Shown: positions 25,764-37,940 of the stretch, in pieces
How positions within the stretch are numbered: the stretch's first letter is position 1
Layout: each line of letters opens with the position of its first letter
Source of the DNA: Leptasterias polaris
Lineage: Eukaryota; Echinodermata; Asteroidea; Forcipulatida; Asteriidae
Length of the DNA: 64,000 nucleotides
Assembly (NCBI GenBank): GCA_037783415.1
Contig: JAZGTN010000022.1
Span: 1,364,001-1,428,000, forward strand
Reading direction: 5' to 3'
Made by a program: the position numbers and the translations under genes
Notes under the pieces: generated by a model
Told to the model about the DNA's origin: nothing
The model's database searches: none
Seen by the model: only the letters and a program-made list of their open reading frames with translations

Positions 25764-26035
25764 GCAAGATTGGCTCAGTGGTTTCTTGCCTGCCTTTCAC
25801 CTCAAGCTGGGTGACCCCGGTTCGGACTCCCGGACTGAGGCCTTGCATGCGGATTGGGTTTTCAGTCCCTACCTGATTGCTTAAGGTTTTCCCCAGTTTG
25901 GATCCCCCCCCCCCCCCCCCCCCCAACCTTCTCTATAGTACACTCATGCATACGGGTCACAGCGCTGCGCTTTTGGGGGTCCCTCGATTTCATTACAGCA
26001 AAAATATATACCAATAATAATAAGAAGAAACATTG
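25764..26035 (+). mobile_element. tRNA-derived SINE, second type
   Basis: It has an A-box-like TGGCTCAGTGG (25770-25780) and a B-box-like GGTTCGGACTCC (25819-25830), then GGGTTTTCAGTCCCTACCTG. A run of 21 C lies at 25904-25924 and an AATAATAAG-type tail at the end. The body motif TTTTCAGTCCCTACCTGA is shared with the copy at 63595-63897. Confidence 0.65.
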
Positions 26036-28487
26036 ATGAAAGTTTCACTTATGAAAAACCATACTTCAAAGAGTGGTTGGTATCATTATAACCGACTATA
26101 AAATTGTCGGGTGCATTTTCAGCTTGCAAATTGCCTGTTTTTATTTCAGCTAATCACCATTCCAATAATAATATACCTTTAACGGTGTGGTCAGTTGATA
26201 TTTCCCATCAGCGGGAGTACCATCTATCTACATACTGTGTGTCGAAACATATCCCCAGGGTATACCACCCAATCGCATGCACATATCTATTGAATATTTA
26301 ATCTCCCCAGGCCTCATGCTATCAACACGACTAAACAGTAACCCCCCTCCTTTTTCAATACATGGTATATATTATGTTTCCATACATATATTCCAGACCA
26401 CCACTGATCCTCACTCGCCTATATATGCGGGTCACTTCGTTGATAATGGCCCCTTTTAGAGGCGGCTCTTAAACCCGTCGACATGATCGCAAATTACCCG
26501 TATCTGTTTTGTTTTCAACAAGTTTTGTAAGTGGTACTCAAGCGTTCTTTATCTATCCGGATTCTTGAGAGAAACGCTGCTCCTGGGTGTCATGAGGGAA
26601 GATCCGTGCGAGCAAGTACGAAGATGCGACAGCAAAGGATTCTAGCAAACCTCGCGGGGTATTCCTGTGTTATACACGAGAGCGCTTCAATTGACATTTC
26701 CCGAGTTGCAAAACGTACATATAGTAATCAACTTTAATTCTATAGGAAAGGTTTAATCAGTGAAGGCATGACACATCGTATGGGGAAAGGGTAAAAATGC
26801 ATTCATACCCTTGAGTTTTCAATAAACAAACCAAAAGACAGACCTGATAAGACAAAATTCATCAAGTCAGGTGGTCACGTCTTCAAGACAATTTTGGGTT
26901 GACCAAAGGAAAATTGACTAGAGCGGGATATGAACCAAAACCTCCGGATTAACGTGCCGGAGTTCCGCTGATTTATTTGCATTTCCATTTTCGACTAAAT
27001 TTGACTTTTTTGATTGTCGACGATTTTAGCACATTGCAGAATTTCTCATTTTCAGAACTTTGACTCTAATTTCTTAAATTTGGGTTTTAGAAATTAAGCT
27101 CACGTTTTTGTATCGTCAGCAATATGCTCTCGGATACGGCAATTTGAACCTGAAAGTGACGGGTGGTGGAAAGATCTTAATTTCAACCTGAATTGTATCA
27201 AATATTTCCGTTACGAATTCAAGACGTCTGGTTGTTTCTTAAACATTTGCTGCATTTTTTTTATATAGTTAATAACGTCATCCTTCACAGAAGAAAACAG
27301 TTTTTATTTAATATATAGGCCTACATATATACATTTGAAGGTCCTGACGTGATCATGACGTAATAAAAACTGCAGATGACGCATGTGTGCGCTAACTCCA
27401 AATAAAGGGTTTGCTCATCCACGATTACTTGTTCATGGTTCAAATATTCACACTTGGAACTTTACGGTTTTTCCTATAGTCCACCCAAATTCTCCGAAGA
27501 CGTTAATTTAGAGTTCATCAGGTCCTAGATAGCACCCGCAGTGTTCTGCGGTGGTTTACTGGAATTAATCACTTCCATTATCCGCGTACGGGAAGGACGT
27601 GGTACTCTTTCAAATCAATTTCATTTTCTCATTTTGACGACCGAGAACAAGCTCAAAAAAATCCAGCGGCTCGGTTATGGAGCATAGCGGGACCTGTCGC
27701 CGTATACGTCTACCGCGCGGCCCCCGAGGCGAATCTTTGCCTAGACAGAGCATCGGCCAAAAAAACATCTTATATTATGGAGATCGTGCGTTTCCCCCTC
27801 AATCAAAAGCGAAATCTGACAAAACAGCACTGCCTCCCGTGCATGTGCTGCTGACATATCAGCAAGCAATGTCAAAATTTCAAGGATTGCATTTGATTTA
27901 AAATGCATAGGCCCTATCAAAGGAGCACTCAGACTTTCCGTTCGACGTGCATCGAGAATTATAAAGAAAGAACACCCAAGTCTACTTCTCACAAGTCCAT
28001 TTTCAGTGAAAATTACACTTCAATTTCATAAACTGAACCTTGACACAAATACTTCTGCCCCCGTAATTACAGGAAACAGAGTTTCATTGTAAACAATCAT
28101 CGTTAATTGGACTATACTCGCTCTTTCTGTATCCGTCCAATAGTACTGCATCCCTGACCTCTTCTCATCAAATATTCCTGGATTGGATTTTTTAATTTTC
28201 TCTCCAATATTCAGAAAGAAAATGAATTCATTGAGTAACTGAATTACTTTACAACCAACAACAAAAAGGGAGGAAGGGCAACAATCCAATGTTGAACTAT
28301 ACAACGACGAGTCAATTTGGCATTTCAGTATTGTATTAACTTCAACTGAATCTGTTCGTATACGTTTCAGGTCGCGTTCGGCATCCCCTCGACTACCCTA
28401 AATTCAAAAAGCCAACATGTAAATTGACATCTAAGAAACTGTGTCATGTTAAATTGTTATAATTTTGGAGATAACAACGTGACTTAC
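26036..28487. other. Non-coding; proximal part of KCNN intron 2
   Basis: No exon was found. The channel intron starts at 28487 with GTAAGT on the minus strand. Apart from a small SINE fragment near 26.9 kb, nothing is recognised. Confidence 0.55.
26860..26972 (-). mobile_element. tRNA-derived SINE fragment, third type
   Basis: The minus strand reads CTCCGGCACGTTAATCCGGAGG (one palindromic arm like an anticodon stem), then a B-box-like GGTTCATATCCCGC and CTAGTCAA. The A-box half is missing. Confidence 0.4.
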
Positions 28488-28583
28488 CTGTATTTCCCTT
28501 GCGTGGTATAACACTATTAGTACTAAAAGAACCATTGTGGAAGTACTGATGAAGGCTTTGAGAATATATGAACATACTGAACC
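28488..28583 (-). CDS. KCNN: SK (KCNN) channel exon 2: transmembrane segment S2
   Basis: On the minus strand a strong pyrimidine tract plus TTTTCAG precedes 28583, and CAG|GTAAGT follows 28488. The 96 bases between them read 32 codons in phase 0: GSVCSYILKAF, then ISTSTMVLLVLIVLYHAREIQ in continuation. This aligns with S2 of small-conductance Ca2+-activated K+ channels; YHAREIQ is a family hallmark at the cytoplasmic end of S2. From memory, vertebrate KCNN genes also carry S2 on a short exon with these boundaries. It follows exon 1 (ending FFYSK, phase 0) directly in frame. A longer minus-strand frame crosses the site in another phase and is not the real one. S3, S4, pore and calmodulin-binding domain are not in the window. 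Confidence 0.9.
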
Positions 28584-28731
28584 CTGAAAAGAAAGGAAGA
28601 GACAAGAAGTTAGATATCAAAAAATTGACAATGTGGACACAGCATTTGCAATGTTCATACATGCCTTTATGGCTAAATAAGGAAGAATATCTATACATAT
28701 AATGGCACAAATCATCGTGAGTTGGATTTTT

Positions 28732-28755
28732 ATTATATATATATATATATATATT
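28732..28755. repeat. (TA)n microsatellite
   Basis: A pure TA run lies about 150 bp upstream of exon 2, within intron 1. Confidence 0.9.
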
Positions 28756-29590
28756 TGTGTGTCTGTGTGAGTGGGATAAATGGGGTACTAAATTTGCCTT
28801 GAAGGCCTATGCTTTATTTCAAGTTGCACAGTGCCGCTTAATAGAAATTGTGACTGTGCGTTTTGACTCATTGTTAGCAGGTTACTCTAAACCTTCTCAT
28901 AAAGATGCTACACAGAACCTGTGTTGCCTTTTCCTTGAATATCATGCCATTATTGCACGAATAATGTACACGTTAAATTTACGTACACGGCTGTGATATG
29001 AGACGCGTGCTTTTGAAATTCCGTAGGCCTATACTGGTTCAGAGTGTTTTAGTTTGTTGTTTCTTCATTTGAAGGCAGTGTAAACGAACAAATGCTGCAA
29101 CAACTTCTGCTTTATACAATAATGGTATTATCTCCCTTCTTGGAATTTTACGACCAAAAGGTCAAAACAAGGCCAAATTCAGCAGAGCTAATCAACCGAC
29201 AATAGACCCATGTTATAGGTGCTGTAAACTGGGCACTGAATTTCCAATAGTGGTGCAGAGACACAATGGTATCCCACACATCTGCAGAGTGGTAATCAAA
29301 CTGTGACGTCATCAGTACTAACCTGTATTGTTGCTTAACAAATTTCTACTGTGAGAAAAAAGCTGAAACCCACCAGTCACAAACAACACTCATGACTGAG
29401 GTTGGTTTGGCAGTTATTTTTTGATTGTCTATAAACTTTGTTGTTTATTTAGCGGGGCCTAATTTCTTAGAGCTGCAAACCTTAAGAAAACAAAATAAAT
29501 AGGAACAAAAAAAAGGGGGGGAAAAAATTTAGCAGGAAACCAATCACTAATGTCATACATGACTTGCCATATTGGCTGGCAACCTTATAT

Positions 29591-29754
29591 ACCTTATGCA
29601 TCGACGTCACCAAGCCGCCATCTTAGAGGTAAACTGATGATGAAACAATGGAAACGCGCTGATTTGTACGCGCGGCGCACAGGACTGAATGAACATCTTC
29701 CTTTTGACCTCTAGGCGAGGGCGCCCTACTCAAATGACGTCATATGCATAAGGT
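29591..29754. mobile_element. MITE with ACCTTATGCAT ends
   Basis: The left end ACCTTATGCATCGACGTCA is inverted at the right end as TGACGTCATATGCATAAGGT. The inner half carries TGACCTCTAGGCGAGGGCGC, which is also found inverted at 14727-14790. Confidence 0.65.
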
Positions 29755-31935
29755 CTATTCTGGTGAGCTAAATTGTTTTGTGCTGTATTACTCTTTGTGC
29801 TTGAGCAGCTCTATGAAAATGGAAACATTTCTATGCAGGACAGGACCCTAATCTTGCGGTGAACATCAAAGACGACAATTCGCTGGGAAGGAGGGTTTTT
29901 CTCTTTCCAATGATATTCTAATAATCCGGTTCATTGTATAGTCATTGCCCAGCAAACCTTTCTTTGGGGTTGTGTCAGGGGAAAAGGTTGCATTTGACTG
30001 ATGGGAAAAGCAGGAACGGGATTAGCAATAGATGAATATTTCACATTTCTGACACAGTCGCAGACGGCATGTTAAGCATTAATGTGCCACTTGCTGAAGT
30101 TTATTTGACATCTTGGAAAGAAAGGATAGTGCAGTCCACGGAGGAAATGACCGATGCATTGAGGTATGTGACAAGATACGAATCCCGATTAAATGTCATC
30201 AATTAGCTGACATGATTCACCTTTACCCAGTAACCTTTTTAAGATAGAATGGATGGCATGTGCTAAGCCATTTCAATTTGATCTTAAAGGGGCGCAATGT
30301 CTTTAGATCTCTTAACTATTTGCTATTTAAAATTACTCCTTATTGTTTTTAAGGCTTGTCCATGCACACACAGTGTGTTGTAATTAGCGGGTAGTGATTA
30401 AAAAGTATACATTTGCCTCTGGAAAACAAACAGCAGAACTTACGGTCCGCCATTTTGTGGAGTCAACAATTTAGTTTTACAAAAAAAACGGACCGTGTTC
30501 TGACATGAAATTACACCCCCCCAAAAACCCACAGTTCAAGGGATATTTACGTGACTCGTTTACTTTCAGAACATCTTTCCAACCATATTCGTTTCATAAC
30601 AAAATCGTTTTATTGCCAAAAGCCCCCAACCCGGAGGCAATGTCCTCTTTAAGGGTTTGTTTTGTTTTGCTTTTCCCTTTGTAAGATGTTAGTCAGATAC
30701 ACAACTATGTTTTTGGGACGGTTTTAATTTCGTTAAGTGATTGGATCGATATGTCATTCTCTCTAAAACAATTGACTCTGATGAATTTTGGCCCTTCTCC
30801 TTCCGGAGGGTAAGCCATCCCACCCGCTTCGACACTGAGGCAGTTGGACCGTTGGGTTTTTCACAGCGTTTGGAAACCGGGCGACATCCCAGACGGCAAC
30901 TGGCAACAGTTGTAGCCAGGCCCAGCCAGTCTGTTGTTACATTTTAAGACGGCACGTCTTCCCGGTGTTTCAAGTCTGGCTCGTAGTTTCCTTGCTGAGC
31001 CATCGACAACTGCCCCCAGGGTAAACGAGCACCCGGGTGAGCTGTAAACGCTATACACTCCTGACGTATACGTACTCCACCGACCGCAGTTCTTCTTAAT
31101 AATTCTCATAAGAGGGGTATATTTATTCAGCGGTTAAAAATCATCCAGCTTAAAAAATTACCCGCAAGGATTGGACGCAGAATAATGGTCATGATAACTG
31201 CATTCTGGTAAAGCTGCAGTTCATATAATATAAGAACTGGAGGGGAGCGTTGGGAGGGCGGAGGGGAGCGTTGGGAGGGCGGGGGGGGGGGGGGGGTCGC
31301 AGAAGAGCTGCCGTATAAGAAAATAGTCCTGAAGCAAGGCAGAGTACTAGTGTAGTAGGACTCTGTTTTGACTGTCAACCCGACGATACATGCTAAGATA
31401 TAGTATGGCTTTACATTGAGAAAGACAATCCATGTATCGCCATTTGAAGTGAGCGTCTAAATGTCACCTAGACAGTTTACACAAACATAAATTTCGACAA
31501 AAGTGTTTACATACCATGCGTTTATGACTCATGGATGATGCTACATAAACTCAATTACATACGCTAATGGCGAATAAAGCCCACTTTGTGGCTGGCTCTA
31601 AACTAAAACCAGATATCCTTCTTCAATGAATGTGCCGTGGCCTTTAAAAAAGGCAAAATCAAAATACGAAACTCCACACCATTTTCCCCCCTACATGAAC
31701 ACAATTTGATTGCAATCGATGGTTATCAAAGTTTTATTGTATAAGCATTAGAAAACATATATGTAATGCATCGATCCAAGATAAGACTAAGGTGCAATTT
31801 TCCGTCTCAGCGGATTGGGAAGCTTTAATAAAATTCAGAGGGAATGCAAAGGTGTTCAGGGTAGGTGACATGCAAACAGTCTCCCACAAGAGTAACATGT
31901 TATTCCTGTTGCCAGAATTCATTTAACAGTTTTCT
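29755..31935. other. Intronic non-coding stretch
   Basis: No gene is recognised. A 21-bp G-rich duplication plus G run sits at 31239-31296. CTTGAGCAGCTCTATGAAA near 29798 is a foldback-family end. Confidence 0.55.
31239..31296 (+). repeat. Two copies of a 21-bp G-rich unit plus a G run
   Basis: GGAGGGGAGCGTTGGGAGGG occurs at 31239 and 31260, each followed by C. A run of 16 G then follows (31281-31296). The tract could form G-quadruplexes. Confidence 0.9.
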
Positions 31936-32125
31936 TTAAAGGCATGGTCATAGATTGGTAAATACTCCCAAAAATTAATGACCATAAAAAACTGACTTGG
32001 TGAGAAGCACTGCAAATTGTTGAGAGTAAACTATTTTGAGAAAGGATTCACTTCGAAGTGATATGGTTTTGGATCATTTTGCCTATAAATCAGCATCACG
32101 TTGACAAAAAAAGAGCTCCTTCAGC
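31936..32125. mobile_element. Truncated MITE-like repeat (AAAGGCATGGTCATAG end)
   Basis: The left end AAAGGCATGGTCATAGATTG and the inner AATCAGCATCACGTTGAC both recur, inverted or displaced, near 60343-60392. That copy keeps the opposite end, CCAATCTATGACCCAATACC. Confidence 0.5.
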
Positions 32126-32434
32126 CAAAGAGATGTGTCATTTTATTAATTTTTTAATTTTCTTTTAACTGAATTGATTTGGTTTTTATTTTGTGTACAT
32201 CTTGTAGCCAAGGGCTATGTGTGTTCGAGATAAAACGTCTGTGCTCGATTTATGAACCGTGAATTTTTAAGTTCACGCTTAAGGCTATAATGTTCACTAT
32301 GGTACACGACTTGTTGTGGCATCTTTGTAGCAGAGTGTATGTTCAGGCGTATTTCAATGGGCAAGCATTTGGAACATGGGAACAAAATAGGTTTACACAA
32401 GACAAGGACTTCGTCACTATGTGGACGTCGACAC

Positions 32435-32500
32435 ACGTCCACACAGTGTTTTCAACACGTCCACACAGTGTTTTCAACACGTCCACACAGTATTTTCAAC
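32435..32500 (+). repeat. Three tandem 22-bp units
   Basis: The unit ACGTCCACACAGTGTTTTCA plus AC is repeated three times with one mismatch. Just upstream, GTGGACGT (32421) pairs with ACGTCCAC of the first unit, making an 8-bp hairpin with a 6-base loop. Confidence 0.9.
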
Positions 32501-35500
32501 AGTGTTTAAGAATATATTTTTCCTTCGTGCATGCAAGAAAAATGAACGTCCACAGAGTGTACGGTATGTAACACAGAGCTGTGCGTGCACCAACCCGTTA
32601 AACACAAACACCCATGTTTGTGTCTAAATTAGGCCATGTCACACAGGGCAATTTGTACAGGCAATTTGGAGGCAACCAACTGCACTGAATGCAAAAGGAA
32701 CACTACCTCAAGAAAATAAAGAGAAAACTAAACGACGAATGAATTTCCTTCACGGAGATTGCCTGGAACTGGTTGCCTGTAAATTGCCGCGTGTGACAAT
32801 GTCGGTCTAGCAAACTATCCCTGCTAAAATAAATGTGTGCCATTATGCTCAATTAAAGTTTGGTATCCCTTTTTAATGCTTTTTCAAGTCATTTGCTTTT
32901 ATTTGGGTTACCCTTACACCAATTTGTAATAAACACTGTAAAGTCAACGCTTTCAGCAGTACTTTCAGTGCTTACCAAGTCTTGCTGGGGACTATTCCCC
33001 AGGCATAGGCCTAACTTGAGTGGGAAGTGAACCCAAGACCCCCGCATTCTGAGGCAGATATCTTACACGTTGATGTAAGGAAAAACTATAACTTTTATCC
33101 TTGTTTCAATTACAACATCTATATGCTTCTTAACACAACCATTATCACTACTTGTTTTACGATAGAGGCATTGCACGAGTGACAGAATATGACGCCGAAT
33201 ACTATGTCATGAACAGCCTATTATAATAGCTTTAGTTCAACTATGGCGATTGTTCCCTATGCGGTATGTACCATATTCTGCTGGCGGATATCGCTGTTAT
33301 TCTTAAGTTATAACATAATTCTACGAAGGTCTGCTTTATCGATATGCACGTGGGGTTTGATATCCGCCTAAAGTTTCCGCTGCTGTAAGGTGTGTTCTTT
33401 GGGAGATAGGGAGAAAGCCATAAGCAACTAATAAATGCAACAGATCTCACAGGAAAACATGTGGGCTGGACAGAATCCTGTTTACGCCAACCGTGGTGGC
33501 CTCGACCGCGTTTTAACGCTCATGTCTGTTAATTGCTGTACCCTACACCTTCACAGGGAAGAGTGTAATTTTTTTGTTGTGACAACTATACGAGATTCGG
33601 CAGACGAAGATCGTAAGCAAAACACGTACAACTCGGAGGCCATGTTGACAGGCTGGTGCTTGCAAGGGCTTTCAATTCTGCAGAGCGTGTCGAAAATAAA
33701 AAGGCATTTGTGGTGCACCATTGTGATTGGCATAAAGCTAGGCACAGTTTTATGGTTTATTGATTTATCGGACACTAATTTATGTTCCGTTCACTAATGG
33801 AATTGGCCCTAAGGGTAAACATTCATGTAGCCTATTCATTCACAAACAGGAAACCAACAAATGTAATTAATACATTTCTTTTCCCAAAGGCTTTTTTTTC
33901 TTTTTTTTTCCTTTAGGATAATTTGTTTTCTTCTTACTTTTTAACCTACTTTTAGTTCATAGTTTGCTTCCGTGTTTAATTACTTGGCAGCTTTCTGCAC
34001 ACTGAAATATTTTTACAATTTAAAATTTGTTGAATTGTGAAGTAATTTGTTGCCTTGGTTTAAAAGGTTTTTTGTGAGTTGCTTTAGGGCATTTTATAAG
34101 GCGCCATATAAATGCATTTTATTATTATCAGTCATTAAAATAATGTTGCATTGCTTAATAATTCAGGTTAGATAGACTAACTAAATGAGAGGGTGGTCGA
34201 GACGGCTGTATACAAACACTAATGTCAATAAATGTCAAGGTTTGGGAAACTGTTTTGTACAATTATATCTGAATATTAGAAATTGAAACAACTGCCTGCG
34301 ATATTTGGATGTCGTTTTTTAAACCTTTTTTTAATAGTCACTGTGAAGTGGTAAATATTTTGAAAAGTTCATACGAGAAAAAACCCATAATCCTTAATTT
34401 TGACACATCGAATTATTGACAATAACCAAATGAATCATCAAATTTTTAGAGGAACAGTGGTCGATATAAAGAAATACTGCTCGTCCTCCCAGCTGACACA
34501 CAGAGGAGATGAAAGATGAGCAAAGGGATACATGCCTCGATGAGTCAGCTCAAACTTATTATTATCAAATGATGGGGCATCATTTAATTAATAACAAACG
34601 CCATGGACATGAATTCAAGGACGGTGCAATAAAGACACTGTATATAAAAACCAACCATCTGGCCTTTAATCCAAAATAAGGACGATCGATAATTTGACAG
34701 GCAATTCATAAGATGTTATTGCAAAGCAAAGCTATATTACGTGCATTCGTTGATACAGACTGCTTTATTATAAGCGGTGGCTGGTCAGTCCTCATTCATT
34801 TGTCTATTGTTCGCACTCTTTGACGAAAATAAGAGGTGGGTTTTGCGAGTACAAGAACAAGGGCAAACATGCCATCACATCAAATGGCATAATACATTAG
34901 TACCGGCACACGCTCGTTATAGGAATAAATGTTTCCACATTGCAAGTGTTTGCGCATTGTGTACTGTTGGTAATAAAGATATATAAATATATATAGATTG
35001 TTTCTACTGTTGTGTTTCTGGGGTTTTTCTACTGTCGTATACAGTAACTTTAGTAGCTTCTTGTGGTTTAATCGTCCCCAACCAATCGTAAGTCTAGCCC
35101 TGTTTCTTGTATGAAGCAGGACTGTCCACAACTCGACTGTTGTGCTTTCTAATACTAATAGGCTAATTTGAACCACAAAATAACTTTGTCCTGATCACAT
35201 GTACATTTATGGTAAGCGTGTGTTGGGTATCGAATCATTTCAAACAACAAACAGAGAAACACAAAACTTAGAGATCAATGTCGGCAAGAGAAAATAGAAT
35301 ATTTCCACATCCTCCAGCCATGAATGCATATAATCTCACACGTCCTCTAATCACAGAGCACGGGCCCCCCACCCCTCAAGATGATGAGCAGCGTTGAATT
35401 ATGTCGAATTTAAGGTGCGTCAAAAGAAACGGGCTTTTATCCTGTAACCAAGCCGGTTATCAACAGGCAACAGCAGTCACTGCACTTCTGAGGACTGAAG

Positions 35501-35535
35501 TCGGATACCCTTCCCTTGTTCGAGTTATTTCACCG
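32501..35535. other. Intronic non-coding stretch
   Basis: No gene is recognised. It contains a LINE-like tail at 34074-34131 and a weak tRNA-like fragment near 33027-33075 (GGGTTCACTTCCCAC on the minus strand). Confidence 0.55.
34074..34131 (+). mobile_element. 3' tail of a LINE or SINE (GGCGCCATATAAATGC)
   Basis: GCATTTTATAAGGCGCCATA, then TAAATGCATTTTATTATTAT, resembles the 3' terminus of L2/CR1-type elements. A similar tail occurs at 50599-50647 (AAGCGCCATAAAAATGC). Only the tail is recognisable. Confidence 0.45.
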
Positions 35536-35660
35536 GGGTCAATTTCATAAGCCCTGTTGTAAGCAGACGTTTTCTGCTTACGGGCCGGCAAGTTGCAGAA
35601 GATTTCTGCTTACGGACCGGCAAGTTGCACAGTGTGTATCTCATAACCACTACTTGCTGT
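35536..35660. repeat. Partial foldback repeat with an inner 32-bp duplication
   Basis: GGTCAATTTCATAAGCCC resembles the foldback-family terminus. TTCTGCTTACGG(G/A)CCGGCA occurs twice in tandem, each time followed by AGTTGCA. Confidence 0.55.
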
Positions 35661-35671
35661 AATCAATTTAA

Positions 35672-36075
35672 AGGGAAGGTATACGTTTGGTAATCACTCT
35701 TTTTAAAAACTTAATAAAAACTTTTTGGCTAGAAGCAGACAGTGCTTATGTTTTGTGTGATCAAACACATACATAAAATAACAAACCTTTGAACATTTGG
35801 GCTTAGTCTGTTGTGTGAGTCGGGGAAAAAATTGTGAAAAACCATGCACAATTTTCAGCATGTTAACATATTAAAACCACCGAAATCAGCTCTTGTGTTT
35901 TTAAAGGTTTTCAGACACAGTTTTCTCAAATATGACCTCATTTCAGAGATAAAGATTTCACAGGGAAAAAAACCAATGGTTCTAGAATGAACTTCATATC
36001 AGTAAGCTTTCAGCCTAAAATTAAACAGAGATGTTTTTTTTATCATTAAAAGTCCTGTGACTAAGAATACAATTG
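35672..36075. mobile_element. Member of the TTAA-flanked MITE family, right end decayed
   Basis: The left end, after TTTAA, reads AGGGAAGGTATACGTTTGGT. The inner ATAACAAACCTTTGAACATT and TTGTGTGAGTCGGG match the copies at 41135 and 45147. Confidence 0.55.
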
Positions 36076-37410
36076 TTTTATTCGGTGTTCAAGTTCAACA
36101 GATTTATTAAACAGTTTAGTTTTTGAAAGGGAAATAAAAACATGGATAGATTAATATGCATCCAGCTGCAGATTGTCTGCGCCTTATAAGTTTAACAACC
36201 CAGTTATTTCGTTCCCATCAAGGAAGTGTGATAGGTTAGGTATAACAGGCTGAATTTAAACAGCAGTCAGCCGGCCTGACATTTTCACTGAATGTCAGAC
36301 AGCAGCAGCGACGGCAAAAAGTGCGTGTAACACGGCCTGGCCCCGCGCCCCGGTCGCCCAGATCAGAAAGTTCTGAAGTGACACGAATGATTAACAACAT
36401 CAGGAATGCACAAGATAATTATCCTCTCCCAGAATGTGTGATGAACGGTGCGAAAGATTTCTTCCAAGAAAAAAAAAAAGAACAAGAAAGAGAAGACAGA
36501 AGACAGAAGGAGACAAAAAACAGAGCAACGACAGGACAGCTCTCCTGCTTTATTAAAGACCTTAATTCCTTGATCTATTTTTTATCTTCAGGAGAAGTTG
36601 AGCGGACAATGCGGCCTTTCCAATGCCAGCCCCTTTCAGATCACCTCTCCTGAACCATGCAATACTCCCAACCCACACTCATTTTGAGCCAATGTCACTT
36701 TCCAATCCGCTGCACATCGGAGACCTAGATAGCGGCCCCCTGGCAGCATATTCATCATATCTCCCCACCATTCTGTCTCTCTCCCTCTCTTTCTAAATGA
36801 ACTGCTTCTATTGACAACAAAGCCTGCCAGCCCAACTTGCATCTCAGCCTACGAGCTACCGGGCGTGCCACCCAGGGCCATTTGCAAGTTAAAGTCCCAC
36901 AGCAACCAGAGTAAGCCACATTGATTAGCCCGACTAGCTAAGCAAGAACCCCCAAAGGGTTTCAAATTTAAAAGTCATATTTTTCAACCCAGAATCCTGT
37001 CAAAATACTAGATTCTCAGTGCACAATGCAATGCACGTTCAGAGAGCCATGCTGTTTATGAAAAATATGAATGTATTTATGTTTGCATGAATATTAATGA
37101 CAGGTGATACCCAGGAGGCTAAATGTTTACTATGCCAGGAATTATGAATATCACCATAAACTAAACATGTTCTAACAATTTTCTGTTTTTTTAGTCTACT
37201 TGAAATGCATCTCTAAGACAAACCCAGCTCATAATAATAACAACGTATATTATGAGCAATATCAACCCTAACTACAGGCATCAAGTATATCAAACGAAGT
37301 ACTGATTAAAGTTACTTGGTATTGAATAAATGGACAATGTCAGTACTGCAAGCCAAACCAACCAGAATGCTATAGAAAGGGTATTGGTTATCAATTTAAT
37401 ATAAATCCCT
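36076..37410. other. Intronic non-coding stretch
   Basis: A less AT-rich island near 36280-36900 holds an open frame rich in Arg/Glu/Lys with no recognised family and no clear splice sites, plus a CTGACATT/AATGTCAG hairpin at about 36274-36300. No gene is called. Confidence 0.5.
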
Positions 37411-37638
37411 ATAGATAGGTTGCAGTATGACGTAAGTCGGCCATCTTTACGGGCAATTTGGAACACACAGTCATGCGTTACGCGTGAGAACGGCGTGCAG
37501 CACGCGCACATTTCTCAAAACTCATTGCATGATTGGTTTGTGAATGACGCGGCTGCGTTAATAATTTGAGCGCTTGACGCGCCTGCAAGCCAAAATGCGA
37601 TTTGCCCGTAAAGATGGCGTCTACTGGGAACTATCTAT
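37411..37638. mobile_element. MITE with ATAGATAG...CCATCTTTACGGGCAA ends
   Basis: The left arm ATAGATAGGTTGCAGTATGA, then CCATCTTTACGGGCAA, is matched by the inverted right arm ATAGATAGTTCCCAGTA, then CCATCTTTACGGGCAAAT. The centre is rich in GCGT motifs. No frame is seen. Confidence 0.6.
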
Positions 37639-37788
37639 TGTTCGGTTTATCAATTTGGCTTCCGTTGGATTCAGGAAAATGTTAGGGAGACAACGCCAAT
37701 AGAAACTTCGTTTAATGGTATTTAATGCTATCCTTGGACCCGTGTTAATGTTGTGACTTGATAATCAACATCATTGTAGCTAATGTTG

Positions 37789-37940
37789 GACATTATTTTA
37801 CAAGGGACCCTGGTCAGTGTAAAAATTGTTGTCCTTTCACACGAGGTACATTTTGTAAAATTTTACAATCATGCTACAATTAAGCAAGGGACCCTTGCTA
37901 AATTGCTCTCGTGTGAAAGGGGCTATTTTTGTCGGGTAAC
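37789..37940. repeat. Foldback-like segment (CCTTTCACACGAG arms)
   Basis: TCCTTTCACACGAG is inverted downstream as CTCGTGTGAAAGGGG. Between them sits AGCAAGGGACCCTTGCT, a palindrome around one base. No coding capacity is seen. Confidence 0.5.

Noticed and set aside
28444..28710. 88-codon minus-strand open frame over the exon 2 region
   Set aside because: The real coding phase is different: the exon between the splice sites reads SK S2 in another frame, and the longer frame has no family resemblance.
33027..33075. tRNA-like fragment on the minus strand
   Set aside because: Only a B-box-like stretch is visible, too little to define an element.
36321..36653. 110-codon Arg/Glu/Lys-rich frame
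   Set aside because: No recognisable domain, no clear splice sites, and it lies in a KCNN intron on the opposite strand.
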